Translations under genes and position numbers: made by a program
Part shown: positions 24,425 through 35,298 of the stretch, piece by piece
Position numbering within the stretch: the stretch's first letter is position 1
Layout: each line of letters starts with the position of its first letter
The notes under the pieces: model-generated
The model's database searches: none
The model's input: the letters and a program-made list of their open reading frames with translations, nothing else
Told to the model about the DNA's origin: nothing
DNA from: JAWKXU01 sp020446465
GTDB taxonomy: Bacteria; Pseudomonadota; Alphaproteobacteria; Sphingomonadales; Sphingomonadaceae
Direction: 5' to 3'
Length of the DNA stretch: 64,000 bases
NCBI GenBank assembly: GCA_041396845.1
Contig: JAWKXU010000003.1
Location: 124,001-188,000 of the forward strand

Positions 24425-25807
24425 TCATTTACCCCACCTTGAATCTGGCAGGGCACTGTCCACCCCACCACCACCACCCCCCTCTATAGAGAGTGGGGTG
24501 GGGTAGTGTTTTTCGGGGTCGCTCGCCCCACTTTTCCCACTTTCCCCCACCCCACTTTTCAGAGTGGGGAGAGAGGCTGGATCAACCCAGTCCCCGACGA
24601 TAACAAAAGGCTTGTCGCGCCCCTTCGCGGTGGGGCGTTTTTCAACCGCAAGTGCGCCATTTTGCTTCCATGTCTTGAGCAGGGATTTAACGCGGTTCTT
24701 CGCAGTGGCGTCGTCCATATCGAGCCGCAGGACTTTCGCGGCGGCATGGCCTGCCCAGTCTTTTGCCTGGATAGAATCTGCCCAGTCGCCATCATCAATC
24801 GCCAATTGGACATCATAGAGGTCGCGGGTTGAAATGCCGTCGAATGGATCAGGTGGCGTCCACGGCATCGCAGCCCCGACACTATCACCGGCCTTGAAGC
24901 CCTTGCCGTTGCCGAGATCAACCGACGCCTTGCGGAACCACCACGCGCTCTCAGGTGGCGCACGATTGGGCTTGTCGTCATCCACGCGCACCATACGGCG
25001 CTGTTCTGCCTTGTCACTGATTCCGAAGCGCTCAGCCTCTTCGGTCGTCATGGGGTTGAGCACGAGGGTTGAACGGGCGGTATTGATAAGCGCAACGGCT
25101 CCCCGGCTATCCTCTGCCTTGACTTCACGCCCGCCCATTTTCTTCGTGTGATGGACAAGTGCGATTGCAGACCCGGTTTCCGACGCGAGCCGCTTCCAGC
25201 GTTTTGCCACCTTGTCGATTTTCACGTTATCGTTTTCGGGAATTTCGTGGCTGGAAACGAAAGGATCAACAATCAGCAGGTCAACGCCCCGGCGCTCAAT
25301 TTCCACCTTCAATTCGGAATAAACAGGCTCGATCAGCCTGAACCCCTTGTCGTCCTCTATTGCGGTGCATAGGCGCTGATTAAGCCCTGAATCGACATAG
25401 AGGCGTTTTCCGCACTCATCAGGGCCGACACCATGATGCAGGCCACATGCCGTCACCTGTCTGTCCAGTTCGTCCTTGTCGTCTTCAAGATTCCATAACC
25501 ATGCGGTGCACGCGCCATCGTGCAGTGGTTTGTCTAGAAATTCGACGCCGCTGGCGAGCGAAAGGGCAAGTGCAGTCGTGAAAGTCGATTTGCCGACGCC
25601 GCCGGGTGCGACAATGGCAGTAATCTCGCCCCGCAAAAGCCAGTAGCCAAACAGCCAGCGCCGCGCCGGAATTGAACCGGGCGCGGGCCAGCCAAATGGG
25701 GTTGCATGGATTGCACCGGGGTTTTCGTCCGGGCCGCTGAGAAATTCAGCCTCGTCGTTCGGGTGCCATGCAAAGGTTTCAGGCTCCACGGGCCACCTCG
25801 CCATCAT
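24425..25807 (-). CDS. RepA-like AAA ATPase (replicative helicase)
   Basis: 460 residues. Walker A APGGVGKST lies near residue 66, and Walker B DLLIVDPF with ALVHHTKK follows around residues 190-215. This is the pattern of RepA/RecA-like hexameric helicases of plasmids and satellites. The C-terminal region (about 340-420) resembles a small DNA-binding domain and ends in a low-complexity Gly run encoded by the CCCCAC repeats at 24432-24569. It probably replicates the island. No primase is encoded by the island. Confidence 0.8.
   Translation of the reverse strand: MMARWPVEPETFAWHPNDEAEFLSGPDENPGAIHATPFGWPAPGSIPARRWLFGYWLLRGEITAIVAPGGVGKSTFTTALALSLASGVEFLDKPLHDGACTAWLWNLEDDKDELDRQVTACGLHHGVGPDECGKRLYVDSGLNQRLCTAIEDDKGFRLIEPVYSELKVEIERRGVDLLIVDPFVSSHEIPENDNVKIDKVAKRWKRLASETGSAIALVHHTKKMGGREVKAEDSRGAVALINTARSTLVLNPMTTEEAERFGISDKAEQRRMVRVDDDKPNRAPPESAWWFRKASVDLGNGKGFKAGDSVGAAMPWTPPDPFDGISTRDLYDVQLAIDDGDWADSIQAKDWAGHAAAKVLRLDMDDATAKNRVKSLLKTWKQNGALAVEKRPTAKGRDKPFVIVGDWVDPASLPTLKSGVGESGKSGASDPEKHYPTPLSIEGGGGGGVDSALPDSRWGK
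24432..24569. repeat. CCCCAC/GTGGGG repeat cluster in the 3' end of the ATPase gene
   Basis: Eight copies of CCCCAC or its complement lie at 24432, 24463, 24493, 24498, 24526, 24545, 24550 and 24564. CCCCACT and AGTGGGG form a 7-bp inverted repeat at 24550-24569. A cluster in or just after a replication gene fits an origin with short iterons, but low-complexity coding sequence could also produce it. Confidence 0.4.
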
Positions 25808-26078
25808 CTAGCTGCTCAGCGAGCATTGAGGCGGCCACAAGGTGCCTTGCCAGCTTTGCCGCCAGTTGCAGGCGCGTGGCGGTTTCATGGGTTGCGAAGA
25901 CAAACTCCCCGGCCACCTCATGCGCTTCCACTGCAAGGTTGAAAGCGCGAAGGCTGACTGTGCGCCCACGAAGGGCCGCCCCCCAGTCCCTCGCCTTCAG
26001 CAGAATCGTTCGATGCTCCAGTTCCTCGCCATTGGCTTCGGGAACGTATTGGCGAACGTGAAAAGCAAGATCGCTCAT
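25779..26078 (-). CDS. Small unknown protein upstream of RepA-like gene
   Basis: 99 residues, helical (RLQLAAKLARHLVAASMLAE). It overlaps the ATPase gene by 29 bp and the upstream gene by ATGA. No family recognised. Confidence 0.55.
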   Translation of the reverse strand: MSDLAFHVRQYVPEANGEELEHRTILLKARDWGAALRGRTVSLRAFNLAVEAHEVAGEFVFATHETATRLQLAAKLARHLVAASMLAEQLDDGEVARGA

Positions 26079-26368
26079 GCAGCCCAGCCTCCCGGTGGCG
26101 TGTCGTCCGGCTCGTCCGCTGTTCGGGCAGCCCTCCCTATTTTGAAAGGAACGCCAGTCCAGTCGGAAACCCCCTCGGCAAAGGCCAAGGCAACCTCACG
26201 GTGTGAGGATATCGCCACGGCTGTCGTGATATCCTCATCACCCTCAACGGGCGTGACCAACATCACGTGCCATTTTTTCCCGCGTTTGCGGACTGTGTGG
26301 AAACTAGGGTTATCAGGCGAGCGCTTCGCAAAGCGGTGCGCTGCCATATTGATGACATTGCTCATCAC
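26075..26368 (-). CDS. Small unknown protein
   Basis: 97 residues. The central part (KWHVMLVTPVEGDEDITTAV ... REVALAFAEGVSDW) looks like a compact alpha/beta fold similar to small DNA-modification or phage proteins, but no family name can be given. ATGA overlaps on both sides. Confidence 0.55.
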   Translation of the reverse strand: MMSNVINMAAHRFAKRSPDNPSFHTVRKRGKKWHVMLVTPVEGDEDITTAVAISSHREVALAFAEGVSDWTGVPFKIGRAARTADEPDDTPPGGWAA

Positions 26369-26733
26369 GCGACCACCATATTTTTACTCAGGTTGCAGCT
26401 AATTGCGATCCGGTGGGCGTCCGCAGCGAGAGATAAGACAATTTCGGGTGCCTTCTCCCAGCCATCTGCAATTTCTTCATCACGGAACACGCTCAGCTTG
26501 ACTGCAAGCTGGCGGATAGTCGCGGCAGGGTGCAAAAGAAAAGCGTTAAGGGCATCGCACGTTGCGGTGCATAGATCGCCATCAATATCTTCGGGCAGCC
26601 CTATTGCGTAAAACTCTGGCGAGTAGCTTTGCGCGTCCCATGTCGCCTTTGCATAGCGCCATTCAGCATAGAGGCGGGCAAAGTCATCTGTGGTTGCTTC
26701 AGTATGGGCTTCGGGTGTAGATTTATCGGGCAT
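26365..26733 (-). CDS. Small unknown protein
   Basis: 122 residues, helical and acidic, with no recognised motif (PAATIRQLAVKLSVFRDEEI). It is the first of three coupled small genes ahead of the replication ATPase. Confidence 0.55.
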   Translation of the reverse strand: MPDKSTPEAHTEATTDDFARLYAEWRYAKATWDAQSYSPEFYAIGLPEDIDGDLCTATCDALNAFLLHPAATIRQLAVKLSVFRDEEIADGWEKAPEIVLSLAADAHRIAISCNLSKNMVVA

Positions 26734-26794
26734 TGAGCTTCTCCTCAGTGCACGGTCGGCTGGTGCGTCCCTTCGCGCCGCCGGCCATTTTGTT

Positions 26795-26977
26795 TCAGGC
26801 GGCGGGGGCTTCTTCGATCAGGCGATGAAGCGATGCGGCAGTGACAAGAGTGCGCGAGCCGACTTTGCGAAGGTCAATCTTTCCTTCGTGGGCAAGCTTG
26901 TAGAGGTTGGTTCGGCCAATGCCGATTGCTGCCAGTGCCTCCGGCACCGTGTAAGCGATCTTGTGTTGGGTATTCAT
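26795..26977 (-). CDS. AlpA-like excisionase/regulator
   Basis: 60 residues from ATG 26977, which has a perfect AAGGAGG site 6 bp upstream; a longer frame to 27016 lacks one. The sequence (YTVPEALAAIGIGRTNLYKL, then RKVGSRTLVTAASLHRLI) is the MerR-type winged helix of AlpA and helix_turn_helix_17 proteins. In P4 and in Gram-negative phage satellites AlpA controls integrase or induction. Its place between integrase and replication genes fits that. Confidence 0.85.
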   Translation of the reverse strand: MNTQHKIAYTVPEALAAIGIGRTNLYKLAHEGKIDLRKVGSRTLVTAASLHRLIEEAPAA

Positions 26978-27064
26978 TTGCAGCCTCCTTCGAATTTCGC
27001 GGTTGCCCGCTGCCATTCGAAAGGTGCCGCACGAAAAATCCCCGACAAAAATGAACTTCGGGAT

Positions 27065-27721
27065 TTAGGCTGGGGATTTAATCCTGCCTTGTTTTCTTGG
27101 CCCTTTCACCTTGCGCCATGCTGGCATGAACACTTCGTCGCGCTTCGGAGCGGATGACCCGAACGCAGCGCGCAATGCTCGCCAAGCTTCTTTGCTATTT
27201 TCGGTTCCGCAAGTCTTGATCCAAGCTTCGAGGTCTTCGGTCGAAATCGGCTCCACTGGAATTACAGTGCCGCAATCAATATCAAACGCGCGGCAAATGT
27301 CTTCTTTCATGAAATGCAAGCCGATTATCCGCCAAGCCAGATAGGGATTCTTGCGTTCCACGTCATCGTCATCGATGATGGCCGATCCATCGTAATCATC
27401 TAGAACGTAGCAACGCCCCGTATAGTCACCTAAGCTGTCATTGCGGGATTCAATCTCCACCAAATCTCCAGCGCTAAGTTTACCCACTTGGCGGTGGAGG
27501 TTTCGTAACGCTGCCCTACGAACGCCGATGTGGCTTGGAGAGCGTGCGTCAGCCCAATATTCCCAGTTGTTGGCCCTTACTCCGACCTTATCCAGATGTA
27601 GGCGACGGAATAGCGCATTAAGACCGACGCCCTCTCCAAGCTTTGCATCCAGCAATTCTCGGGCCTGCTGGCAATTTATCCAAGTTCCCCCAGATCGCTC
27701 CCACAGTTCCGGTGCACTCAC
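27065..27721 (-). CDS. Unknown protein coupled to the integrase
   Basis: 218 residues, more AT-rich than its neighbours. It overlaps the integrase stop by 4 bp. The segments LLDAKLGEGVGLNALFRRLH and GRCYVLDDYDGSAIIDDDDV show no family I know. Could be a satellite regulator or cargo. Confidence 0.6.
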   Translation of the reverse strand: MSAPELWERSGGTWINCQQARELLDAKLGEGVGLNALFRRLHLDKVGVRANNWEYWADARSPSHIGVRRAALRNLHRQVGKLSAGDLVEIESRNDSLGDYTGRCYVLDDYDGSAIIDDDDVERKNPYLAWRIIGLHFMKEDICRAFDIDCGTVIPVEPISTEDLEAWIKTCGTENSKEAWRALRAAFGSSAPKRDEVFMPAWRKVKGPRKQGRIKSPA

Positions 27722-28893
27722 GACGCCGCCACCATCTGCACAACCTCACCGCTTTCCCCGCCGGTCGCATAGCGTGCCCATGCGTCCATCAGGTCGCGGC
27801 GGCGGTCGAAAAAGTCTGTGCGCTTGTAGGCTGCTTCCACGGCATTCGGCACGGCATGGGCAAGTGCAGCTTCGGCAATCTCGCCTGCAACGGACGTTTG
27901 CTCTGCCGCCCAGTCGCGGAAGCTGGAGCGGAAACCATGCGCCGTGCAGGTCATGCCCATGTCGCGCAGTGTTTTCGTCAATGCCATGTCAGACAGGGCA
28001 ACGCCCTTGCCATTGGGGAATATATGATCCGAACGCCGGATTTTTGCAGCCTCTTCAAGAACGGCAAGCGCCTGTGAGGTTAGCGGGACACGATGCGGCT
28101 TGCCCGCCTTCATGCGCTCGCCGGGGATCGTCCACACGCCGCGGTCAAAATCAATCTCGTCCCATGTCGCGCCGCGAATTTCACCGCTGCGGCTGGCGCA
28201 AAGGATTGTCATGCGAAGGGCAAGCGCTCCCATGCCGGTCTTTTCCTGCAAGCGCTCCATAAGTGCAGGCAGTTCCTGATAGGGCAACGCCTTGTGATTG
28301 CCCTTGGCGGGCTGCTTAGGCAGGCGATCAGATATTGCTGGGCCAAGCGTTCCGGCAAACTGTGGGCCATCAGGCCGGGCAAATCGCAAGATTCGTTCGA
28401 TCAGGCTGCGAACCTGTCGTGCGGTTTCCGGCTTGGCGGTCCATATCGGGCGAAGGCATTCGGCAATCCGCTCAGCATCGAGCGATTGAACCTGCAACCG
28501 GCCAAGCGACGGGAACGCATATCGGGTAAGCTGCGAGCGGCCTTGCTTGAGCCGCCTCTCTCCCAGTTCCTTCGCCCCAAGGGCTTCGAGAAAGTCCTCA
28601 GCAGCCTCCTTGAAGGTGCGTAGCAGTGGCGCGGGCTGTTGCCACAGTGTCCGGGGGTCGCGGCCATCGACAAGGGCGCGGCGCACTTCCCACGCCCTGT
28701 CGCGCGCCTCAGCCAGCTTGAACAGCTTTGCACTGCCAAGCCCATAGTCTCTGCGCTTGCCGTTATGCTGCACACGAGCCACCCAGGACGCCTGCCCCGG
28801 TGCGCGCACAAACAGAATCAATCCATCGCCGTCGCTGTAGCGCCCCGGCTGGTCAATTACCGCCTTCACTTTGGCTGCCGTCAACTTGCCCAT
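27718..28893 (-). CDS. P4-type tyrosine integrase of element B
   Basis: 391 residues from ATG 28893, which has GGAGG 6 bp upstream (a start at 28962 has none). The N-terminal DUF4102-type arm domain (DGDGLILFVRAPGQASWVAR) is typical of P4-like integrases. The catalytic set is complete: Arg in ASRSGEIRGATW, Lys in RMKAGKPHRVPL, HxxR in HGFRSSFRDW, His in EAALAHAVPNAV and Tyr in EAAYKRTDF. It reads away from tRNA-Asn 171 bp away and should integrate into it. Confidence 0.94.
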   Translation of the reverse strand: MGKLTAAKVKAVIDQPGRYSDGDGLILFVRAPGQASWVARVQHNGKRRDYGLGSAKLFKLAEARDRAWEVRRALVDGRDPRTLWQQPAPLLRTFKEAAEDFLEALGAKELGERRLKQGRSQLTRYAFPSLGRLQVQSLDAERIAECLRPIWTAKPETARQVRSLIERILRFARPDGPQFAGTLGPAISDRLPKQPAKGNHKALPYQELPALMERLQEKTGMGALALRMTILCASRSGEIRGATWDEIDFDRGVWTIPGERMKAGKPHRVPLTSQALAVLEEAAKIRRSDHIFPNGKGVALSDMALTKTLRDMGMTCTAHGFRSSFRDWAAEQTSVAGEIAEAALAHAVPNAVEAAYKRTDFFDRRRDLMDAWARYATGGESGEVVQMVAAS

Positions 28894-29063
28894 TGCCACC
28901 TCCGTAAACCGGAATTGTTGGGTGAGTTTATATTCCCTCATTCCGTCCCACACAAATGACACGAATAGGGGCGAATGTCAACGGACAGTGACAAACAACT
29001 AAGTGACGGTTTTTAGGGGTTTTTCATGCCTGTTTTGGCCATTAGCGAACAGCGATGAAAAGA

Positions 29064-29090
29064 AAAATGGCTCCCCGAGTTGGATTCGAA
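29064..29090 (-). repeat. Right attachment repeat of element B
   Basis: The second copy of the 27-bp direct repeat. It covers the 3' end of the intact tRNA-Asn plus four A bases beyond CCA, so the gene is kept whole by the sequence the island brings. Confidence 0.93.
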
Positions 29091-29142
29091 CCAACGGCCG
29101 CTCGATTAACAGTCGAGAGCTCTACCGCTGAGCTATCGGGGA
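29068..29142 (-). tRNA. tRNA-Asn(GTT)
   Basis: 75 nt including encoded CCA. The acceptor pairs TCCCCGA with TCGGGGA. The anticodon arm CTCGA/TCGAG encloses loop CTGTTAA with anticodon GTT. The T arm contains GGTTCGAATCC. D arm AGCTCAGCGGTAGAGCT is normal. It serves as the integration target of element B and remains intact at the island's right end. Confidence 0.97.
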
Positions 29143-29203
29143 GCAATCCGCCGCAGCGGACGCACGGGCCTATATGGGCCACGAAAAGGTTTTGCAAGCA
29201 CCC

Positions 29204-29473
29204 TCAGACCATTTGCTGAAAATGTTCCACGATGGCCGGATGAATCGTGCCGTTGAAACACAATGTATGCTCGTCATCGGCGGCCACAGTCGCGCTCAGC
29301 GGCCCGATTGCACCAATCCACAAAGTAAGGTGCGATCCTTTCGCCAACCCCGCGGCTGCCTGCAAAATGCGGCATCGGGTGAGGGAAACATCGCATATCT
29401 CAACCGCGAACATCGACGAATCATCAATGCTCAACTGGCCCGAAAAACATACTGTCGATCCACACTGCGCCAT
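29204..29473 (-). CDS. Short PilZ-like protein, possibly N-terminally broken
   Basis: 89 residues. The second half (VEICDVSLTRCRI, then LCFNGTIHPAIVEHF) resembles the end of PilZ domains, which bind c-di-GMP. The RxxxR c-di-GMP motif that should come first is absent. Just upstream another frame reads PKEYGNKASRMCGLPLRARD, which could be the lost N-terminus, so the gene may be frameshifted. PilZ assignment is tentative. Confidence 0.45.
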   Translation of the reverse strand: MAQCGSTVCFSGQLSIDDSSMFAVEICDVSLTRCRILQAAAGLAKGSHLTLWIGAIGPLSATVAADDEHTLCFNGTIHPAIVEHFQQMV

Positions 29474-29633
29474 TATCTCTAGCTCTCAACGGCAAACCGC
29501 ACATCCGGCTCGCCTTATTGCCATACTCTTTTGGCACGCGAATATTGCACGCAGATGGACAGCCAGACCATTGCACGACATTTCACGCCAACGCGCGCTG
29601 GCCATGCGTTAAACGGTTTCAGGCAGGGTCGCC

Positions 29634-32375
<2,742 letters not shown>

Positions 32376-32489
32376 GGGCGTGTTCCTGTTGCTTGAATGG
32401 TGTTGTGTAACTGTGTGCGATTGGTCAGAAGGTGCAGCTTGCGCACCGGACCACTCACCCAAATCGGGTGTTATGGGAAAGGCGCGCGC

Positions 32490-32771
32490 CTATTCGCGGG
32501 CGCGGTCAATCCCGACAAGGGCCGTCGGTGCATGTGGCCCGACATCAGCAGCAGCAATCGCCGGTGGCGTCGGTTCCGCAATCGCAGTCGTCGCCGGACG
32601 CGCATCAGCAGCAAATGTGCAAACCGCATGCCATGCCACCGCCACTTGCGCAGCCTGCAATTCGACATGTATTTCAGCCCCTTGTGGCGCACAAACGCGC
32701 GCTTCCGAAGGCGCAGCCGTCGCGGCCAACCCCGTTATAAGAGCCAGAAAAGTGAGCACATGGCGTATCAT
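32490..32771 (-). CDS. Small exported protein, unknown
   Basis: 93 residues from ATG 32771. The first 24 residues form a clean signal peptide (MIRHVLTFLALITGLAATAA then PSEA). The mature part is Ala/Pro-rich and ends GIDRARE, with Cys in EARVCAPQ. It lies between secA and the divergent argJ. No function is known; it is probably periplasmic. Confidence 0.6.
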   Translation of the reverse strand: MIRHVLTFLALITGLAATAAPSEARVCAPQGAEIHVELQAAQVAVAWHAVCTFAADARPATTAIAEPTPPAIAAADVGPHAPTALVGIDRARE

Positions 32772-32847
32772 TGCGAAGCCGAAATAGGGTCGCAAACCGC
32801 AAAGGTCCATAAGGAAAGCGCATTTACCTGTGCGAGCGCGCGCACTA

Positions 32848-34086
32848 ATGGGCATTGTCATGGATATAGCCCCCTCCCCTCTCGCCAGCTCGTTTCCCGA
32901 TATGCCGCCTGTCGAAGGCGTCACGCTGCGCGTCGCCCGCGCCGGATACAAGGATTGGGGTCGCTGCGATCTTACTTTTGTGGAACTGACGGAAGGCACT
33001 GCCGTAGCAGGCGTTTTTACAAAGAACGTCTGTTGTTCCAGCGAGGTCGAACTGGGGCGCGAACAGGTGAAAGCTGGCAAGGCCCGCGCGCTGGTTGTCA
33101 ATGCTGGCAATTCCAACGCCTTTACCGGCTATCGCGGGCGCGAAGCGGTGGAACAGATCATGGATCAGGTGGCAGCGCATCTGGGTTGCGCGCCAGAGGC
33201 GGTGTTCGTCTCTTCAACCGGGGTGATCGGCGTTCCGCTTCCCAAGGACAAGGCAAAGGCCGGCGTCGATGCCGCTCTTGCAGCGCAGCCCTGCAACTGG
33301 CGAGACGCGACAGACACCATTGGCACCACAGACACTTTTGCCAAGGGCGCAATGGCAACGGCCATCGTCGATGGCAAAACGGTTACCTTGTGCGGCATTA
33401 TCAAGGGCAGCGGCATGATCGCGCCCGACATGGCGACAATGCTGGGCTATATTTTTACCGATGCTGCGGTTGAACCTGCCTTCCTGCAAGCGTGCCTGTC
33501 TGCTGCAAACCTGGCGACGTTCAGTTGCATCACGGTTGATAGCGACACATCAACCAGCGACACCGTGTTGGCTTTCGCAACCGGCAAGGCAGGCAACACG
33601 CCACTGACGGGATTCGATAGCGCGGGTGCTGACGCCTTTGCAGCCGCGCTCACCGATGTCTGCCGCCAACTGGCGCAACTCGTGGTCCGCGATGGCGAAG
33701 GCGCGCAAAAGTTCATTACAGTGCGCGTTACGGGTGCGGCAAGTGATGACAGCGCCCGCCGGGTCGGGCTTGCCATTGCCAATTCGCCGCTCGTCAAAAC
33801 GGCCATTGCCGGTGAAGATGCAAACTGGGGCCGGGTTGTCATGGCCGTGGGCAAGGCGGGTGAACCTGCTGATCGCGACACGCTTTCCATCGCTTTTGGT
33901 GGCCACTGGGCAGCGCGCAACGGCCTGCCTGTCGCCGACTATGACGAAGAGCCGGTGGCTGAACATCTGAAAGGACAGGACATCGACGTGGCCGTCGATC
34001 TGGGGCTTGGCGATGGGCAGGCGACCGTGTGGACCTGCGATCTGACGCATGGATATATCTCTATCAACGCAGATTACCGCAGTTGA
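32848..34086 (+). CDS. argJ: Bifunctional ornithine acetyltransferase/N-acetylglutamate synthase ArgJ
   Basis: 412 residues from ATG 32848 (408 from ATG 32860). ArgJ moves the acetyl group of N-acetylornithine to glutamate in arginine synthesis. The self-cleavage site is visible at KGSGMIAPDMATMLGYIFTD, with Thr of MAT|ML as the new N-terminal nucleophile. Also seen: LVVNAGNSNAFTG and the C-terminal CDLTHGYISINADYRS. It overlaps the next gene by 4 bp. Confidence 0.96.
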   Translation: MGIVMDIAPSPLASSFPDMPPVEGVTLRVARAGYKDWGRCDLTFVELTEGTAVAGVFTKNVCCSSEVELGREQVKAGKARALVVNAGNSNAFTGYRGREAVEQIMDQVAAHLGCAPEAVFVSSTGVIGVPLPKDKAKAGVDAALAAQPCNWRDATDTIGTTDTFAKGAMATAIVDGKTVTLCGIIKGSGMIAPDMATMLGYIFTDAAVEPAFLQACLSAANLATFSCITVDSDTSTSDTVLAFATGKAGNTPLTGFDSAGADAFAAALTDVCRQLAQLVVRDGEGAQKFITVRVTGAASDDSARRVGLAIANSPLVKTAIAGEDANWGRVVMAVGKAGEPADRDTLSIAFGGHWAARNGLPVADYDEEPVAEHLKGQDIDVAVDLGLGDGQATVWTCDLTHGYISINADYRS

Positions 34087-34892
34087 CGGGGGCGCTCGAT
34101 AAGGCCGTTCGTGCAGCCATGCAGCAGGCTGCCGATGTGGCGATCCTGCCAAGGTTCCGCTCTCTTGCCGCGCATGAAATCAGCGACAAGGGGCCGGATG
34201 ATTTCGTAACTGTCGCGGATAACGAATCCGAGGCAATTCTGGCGGAAAGCCTTGCCGCGCTGCTGCCTGATGCCGCCATCGTGGGCGAAGAGGCCGCCCA
34301 CGCCGACCCCACAGTGCTCAAGAACCTGTCGGGCCTGTGCTGGATTATCGATCCGCTCGATGGAACAAACAACTTTGCCGCTGGCAAGCCGCCGTTCGGG
34401 CTGATCGTCGCGCTGGCGTATAATGGCGAAACGCAGGCCGGATGGATACTGGACCCTTTGACCGGGCGTTTCTGTTCGACTCACAAGGGGCAAGGTGCCT
34501 TTATCGAAGACGAACGCATAACAGCCCGTGCCAGTGGAGAAACGGTGCCGGTTGCTGCGATCTCAACCATTTTCATGGATGACGCAGAACGGGATGCGGT
34601 CATGGCGCACATCGCGCCGCATTATCAGCTGGTCGATATTCCGCGTTGCGCTGCTGAGCAATATCCACGCCTTGCGCTGGGGCAGAACGATGTTTCGATT
34701 TTTCAGCGCACACTGGCGTGGGATCATGCTGCCGGGGTGCTCTGGCTGAACGAGAGTGGCGGGATGGCCGCAAGGCCGGATTGCTCACCCTATCGCGTCA
34801 CGGAGCAGGATCGCCCCGGTCTGATCGGCGCTGCCAGCCCAGCCCTGTGGCATGAACTGGCAGAGCGCCTGAACGGAATGAATGCAGGTTAG
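34083..34892 (+). CDS. Inositol monophosphatase family phosphatase (HisN-like)
   Basis: 269 residues from TTG 34083, which overlaps the argJ stop. Metal-binding motifs are intact: VGEEAA, DPLDGTNNFAAG and AWDHAAGVLWLNE. Family members dephosphorylate inositol-1-phosphate or, in many alphaproteobacteria, histidinol phosphate. The coupling to argJ favours an amino acid role, but the substrate cannot be decided. An ATG at 34029 inside argJ is less likely. Confidence 0.85.
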   Translation: MTGALDKAVRAAMQQAADVAILPRFRSLAAHEISDKGPDDFVTVADNESEAILAESLAALLPDAAIVGEEAAHADPTVLKNLSGLCWIIDPLDGTNNFAAGKPPFGLIVALAYNGETQAGWILDPLTGRFCSTHKGQGAFIEDERITARASGETVPVAAISTIFMDDAERDAVMAHIAPHYQLVDIPRCAAEQYPRLALGQNDVSIFQRTLAWDHAAGVLWLNESGGMAARPDCSPYRVTEQDRPGLIGAASPALWHELAERLNGMNAG

Positions 34893-34906
34893 GGTCCTGA
34901 CCCTAA
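34889..34906. terminator. Bidirectional hairpin between convergent genes
   Basis: TTAGGGTC and GACCCTAA pair around two bases. The stop codons of the phosphatase gene (34890-34892) and trxA (34903-34905) both lie within the hairpin. No long U-tract is present. Confidence 0.5.
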
Positions 34907-35223
34907 AGCTCGCTTTCGAGCCAGGATTTAAGCTGGCCCTTGGGCGCAGCACCCAGTTTCTGGGCGACGGGCTTGCCATCCTTGAACAGGACCATCAGCG
35001 GGATCGACTGCACGCCAAACTGCGTGGCGGTTGCCGTGTTTTCCATGATGTCGACTTTGGCAATGGTCACCTGACCGGCAAGTTCATCGCTGATTTCTTC
35101 CAGCGCCGGGGCAATCATCTTGCACGGGCCGCACCAGTCAGCCCAGAAATCGACAAGAACGGGCTTGTCCGACTGAAGAACATCGGCGGAAAACGAAGCG
35201 TCTGTAACGGCTTTAGTGGGCAT
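34903..35223 (-). CDS. trxA: Thioredoxin
   Basis: 106 residues, normal for Trx. The redox motif WCGPCK and cis-Pro in QSIPLMVLF are present. It reduces disulfides in the cytoplasm. It lies 75 bp after addA in the same direction, so the two may be co-transcribed. Confidence 0.97.
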   Translation of the reverse strand: MPTKAVTDASFSADVLQSDKPVLVDFWADWCGPCKMIAPALEEISDELAGQVTIAKVDIMENTATATQFGVQSIPLMVLFKDGKPVAQKLGAAPKGQLKSWLESEL

Positions 35224-35298
35224 GGAATACTCCTTGGCTTTCCTTTAATTTAGGAGCCTGCACGGCAATGGCAACGCCTGTCGGGAAAAGCTTTGCTG

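Larger units (their letters stand above)
19907..29090. mobile_element. Element B: 9.2-kb tRNA-Asn-integrated satellite-like island
   Basis: Direct repeats of 27 bp (19907-19933 and 29064-29090) bound the island. The right copy is inside an intact tRNA-Asn. From right to left on the minus strand run integrase, an unknown gene, an AlpA-like regulator, three small genes, a RepA-like ATPase, a HTH protein, a probable small terminase, two unknown genes, the large terminase and a 62-residue gene; one cargo gene runs the other way. There are no portal, protease, capsid, tail or lysis genes. This matches a phage satellite in outline (integrase and AlpA at one end, packaging genes at the other). A heavily reduced prophage is the alternative. 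Confidence 0.85.

Noticed and set aside
32397..33473. 358-codon plus-strand frame overlapping argJ
   Set aside because: Arg/Ser/Cys-rich reading of the argJ region in another frame; argJ itself is unmistakable.
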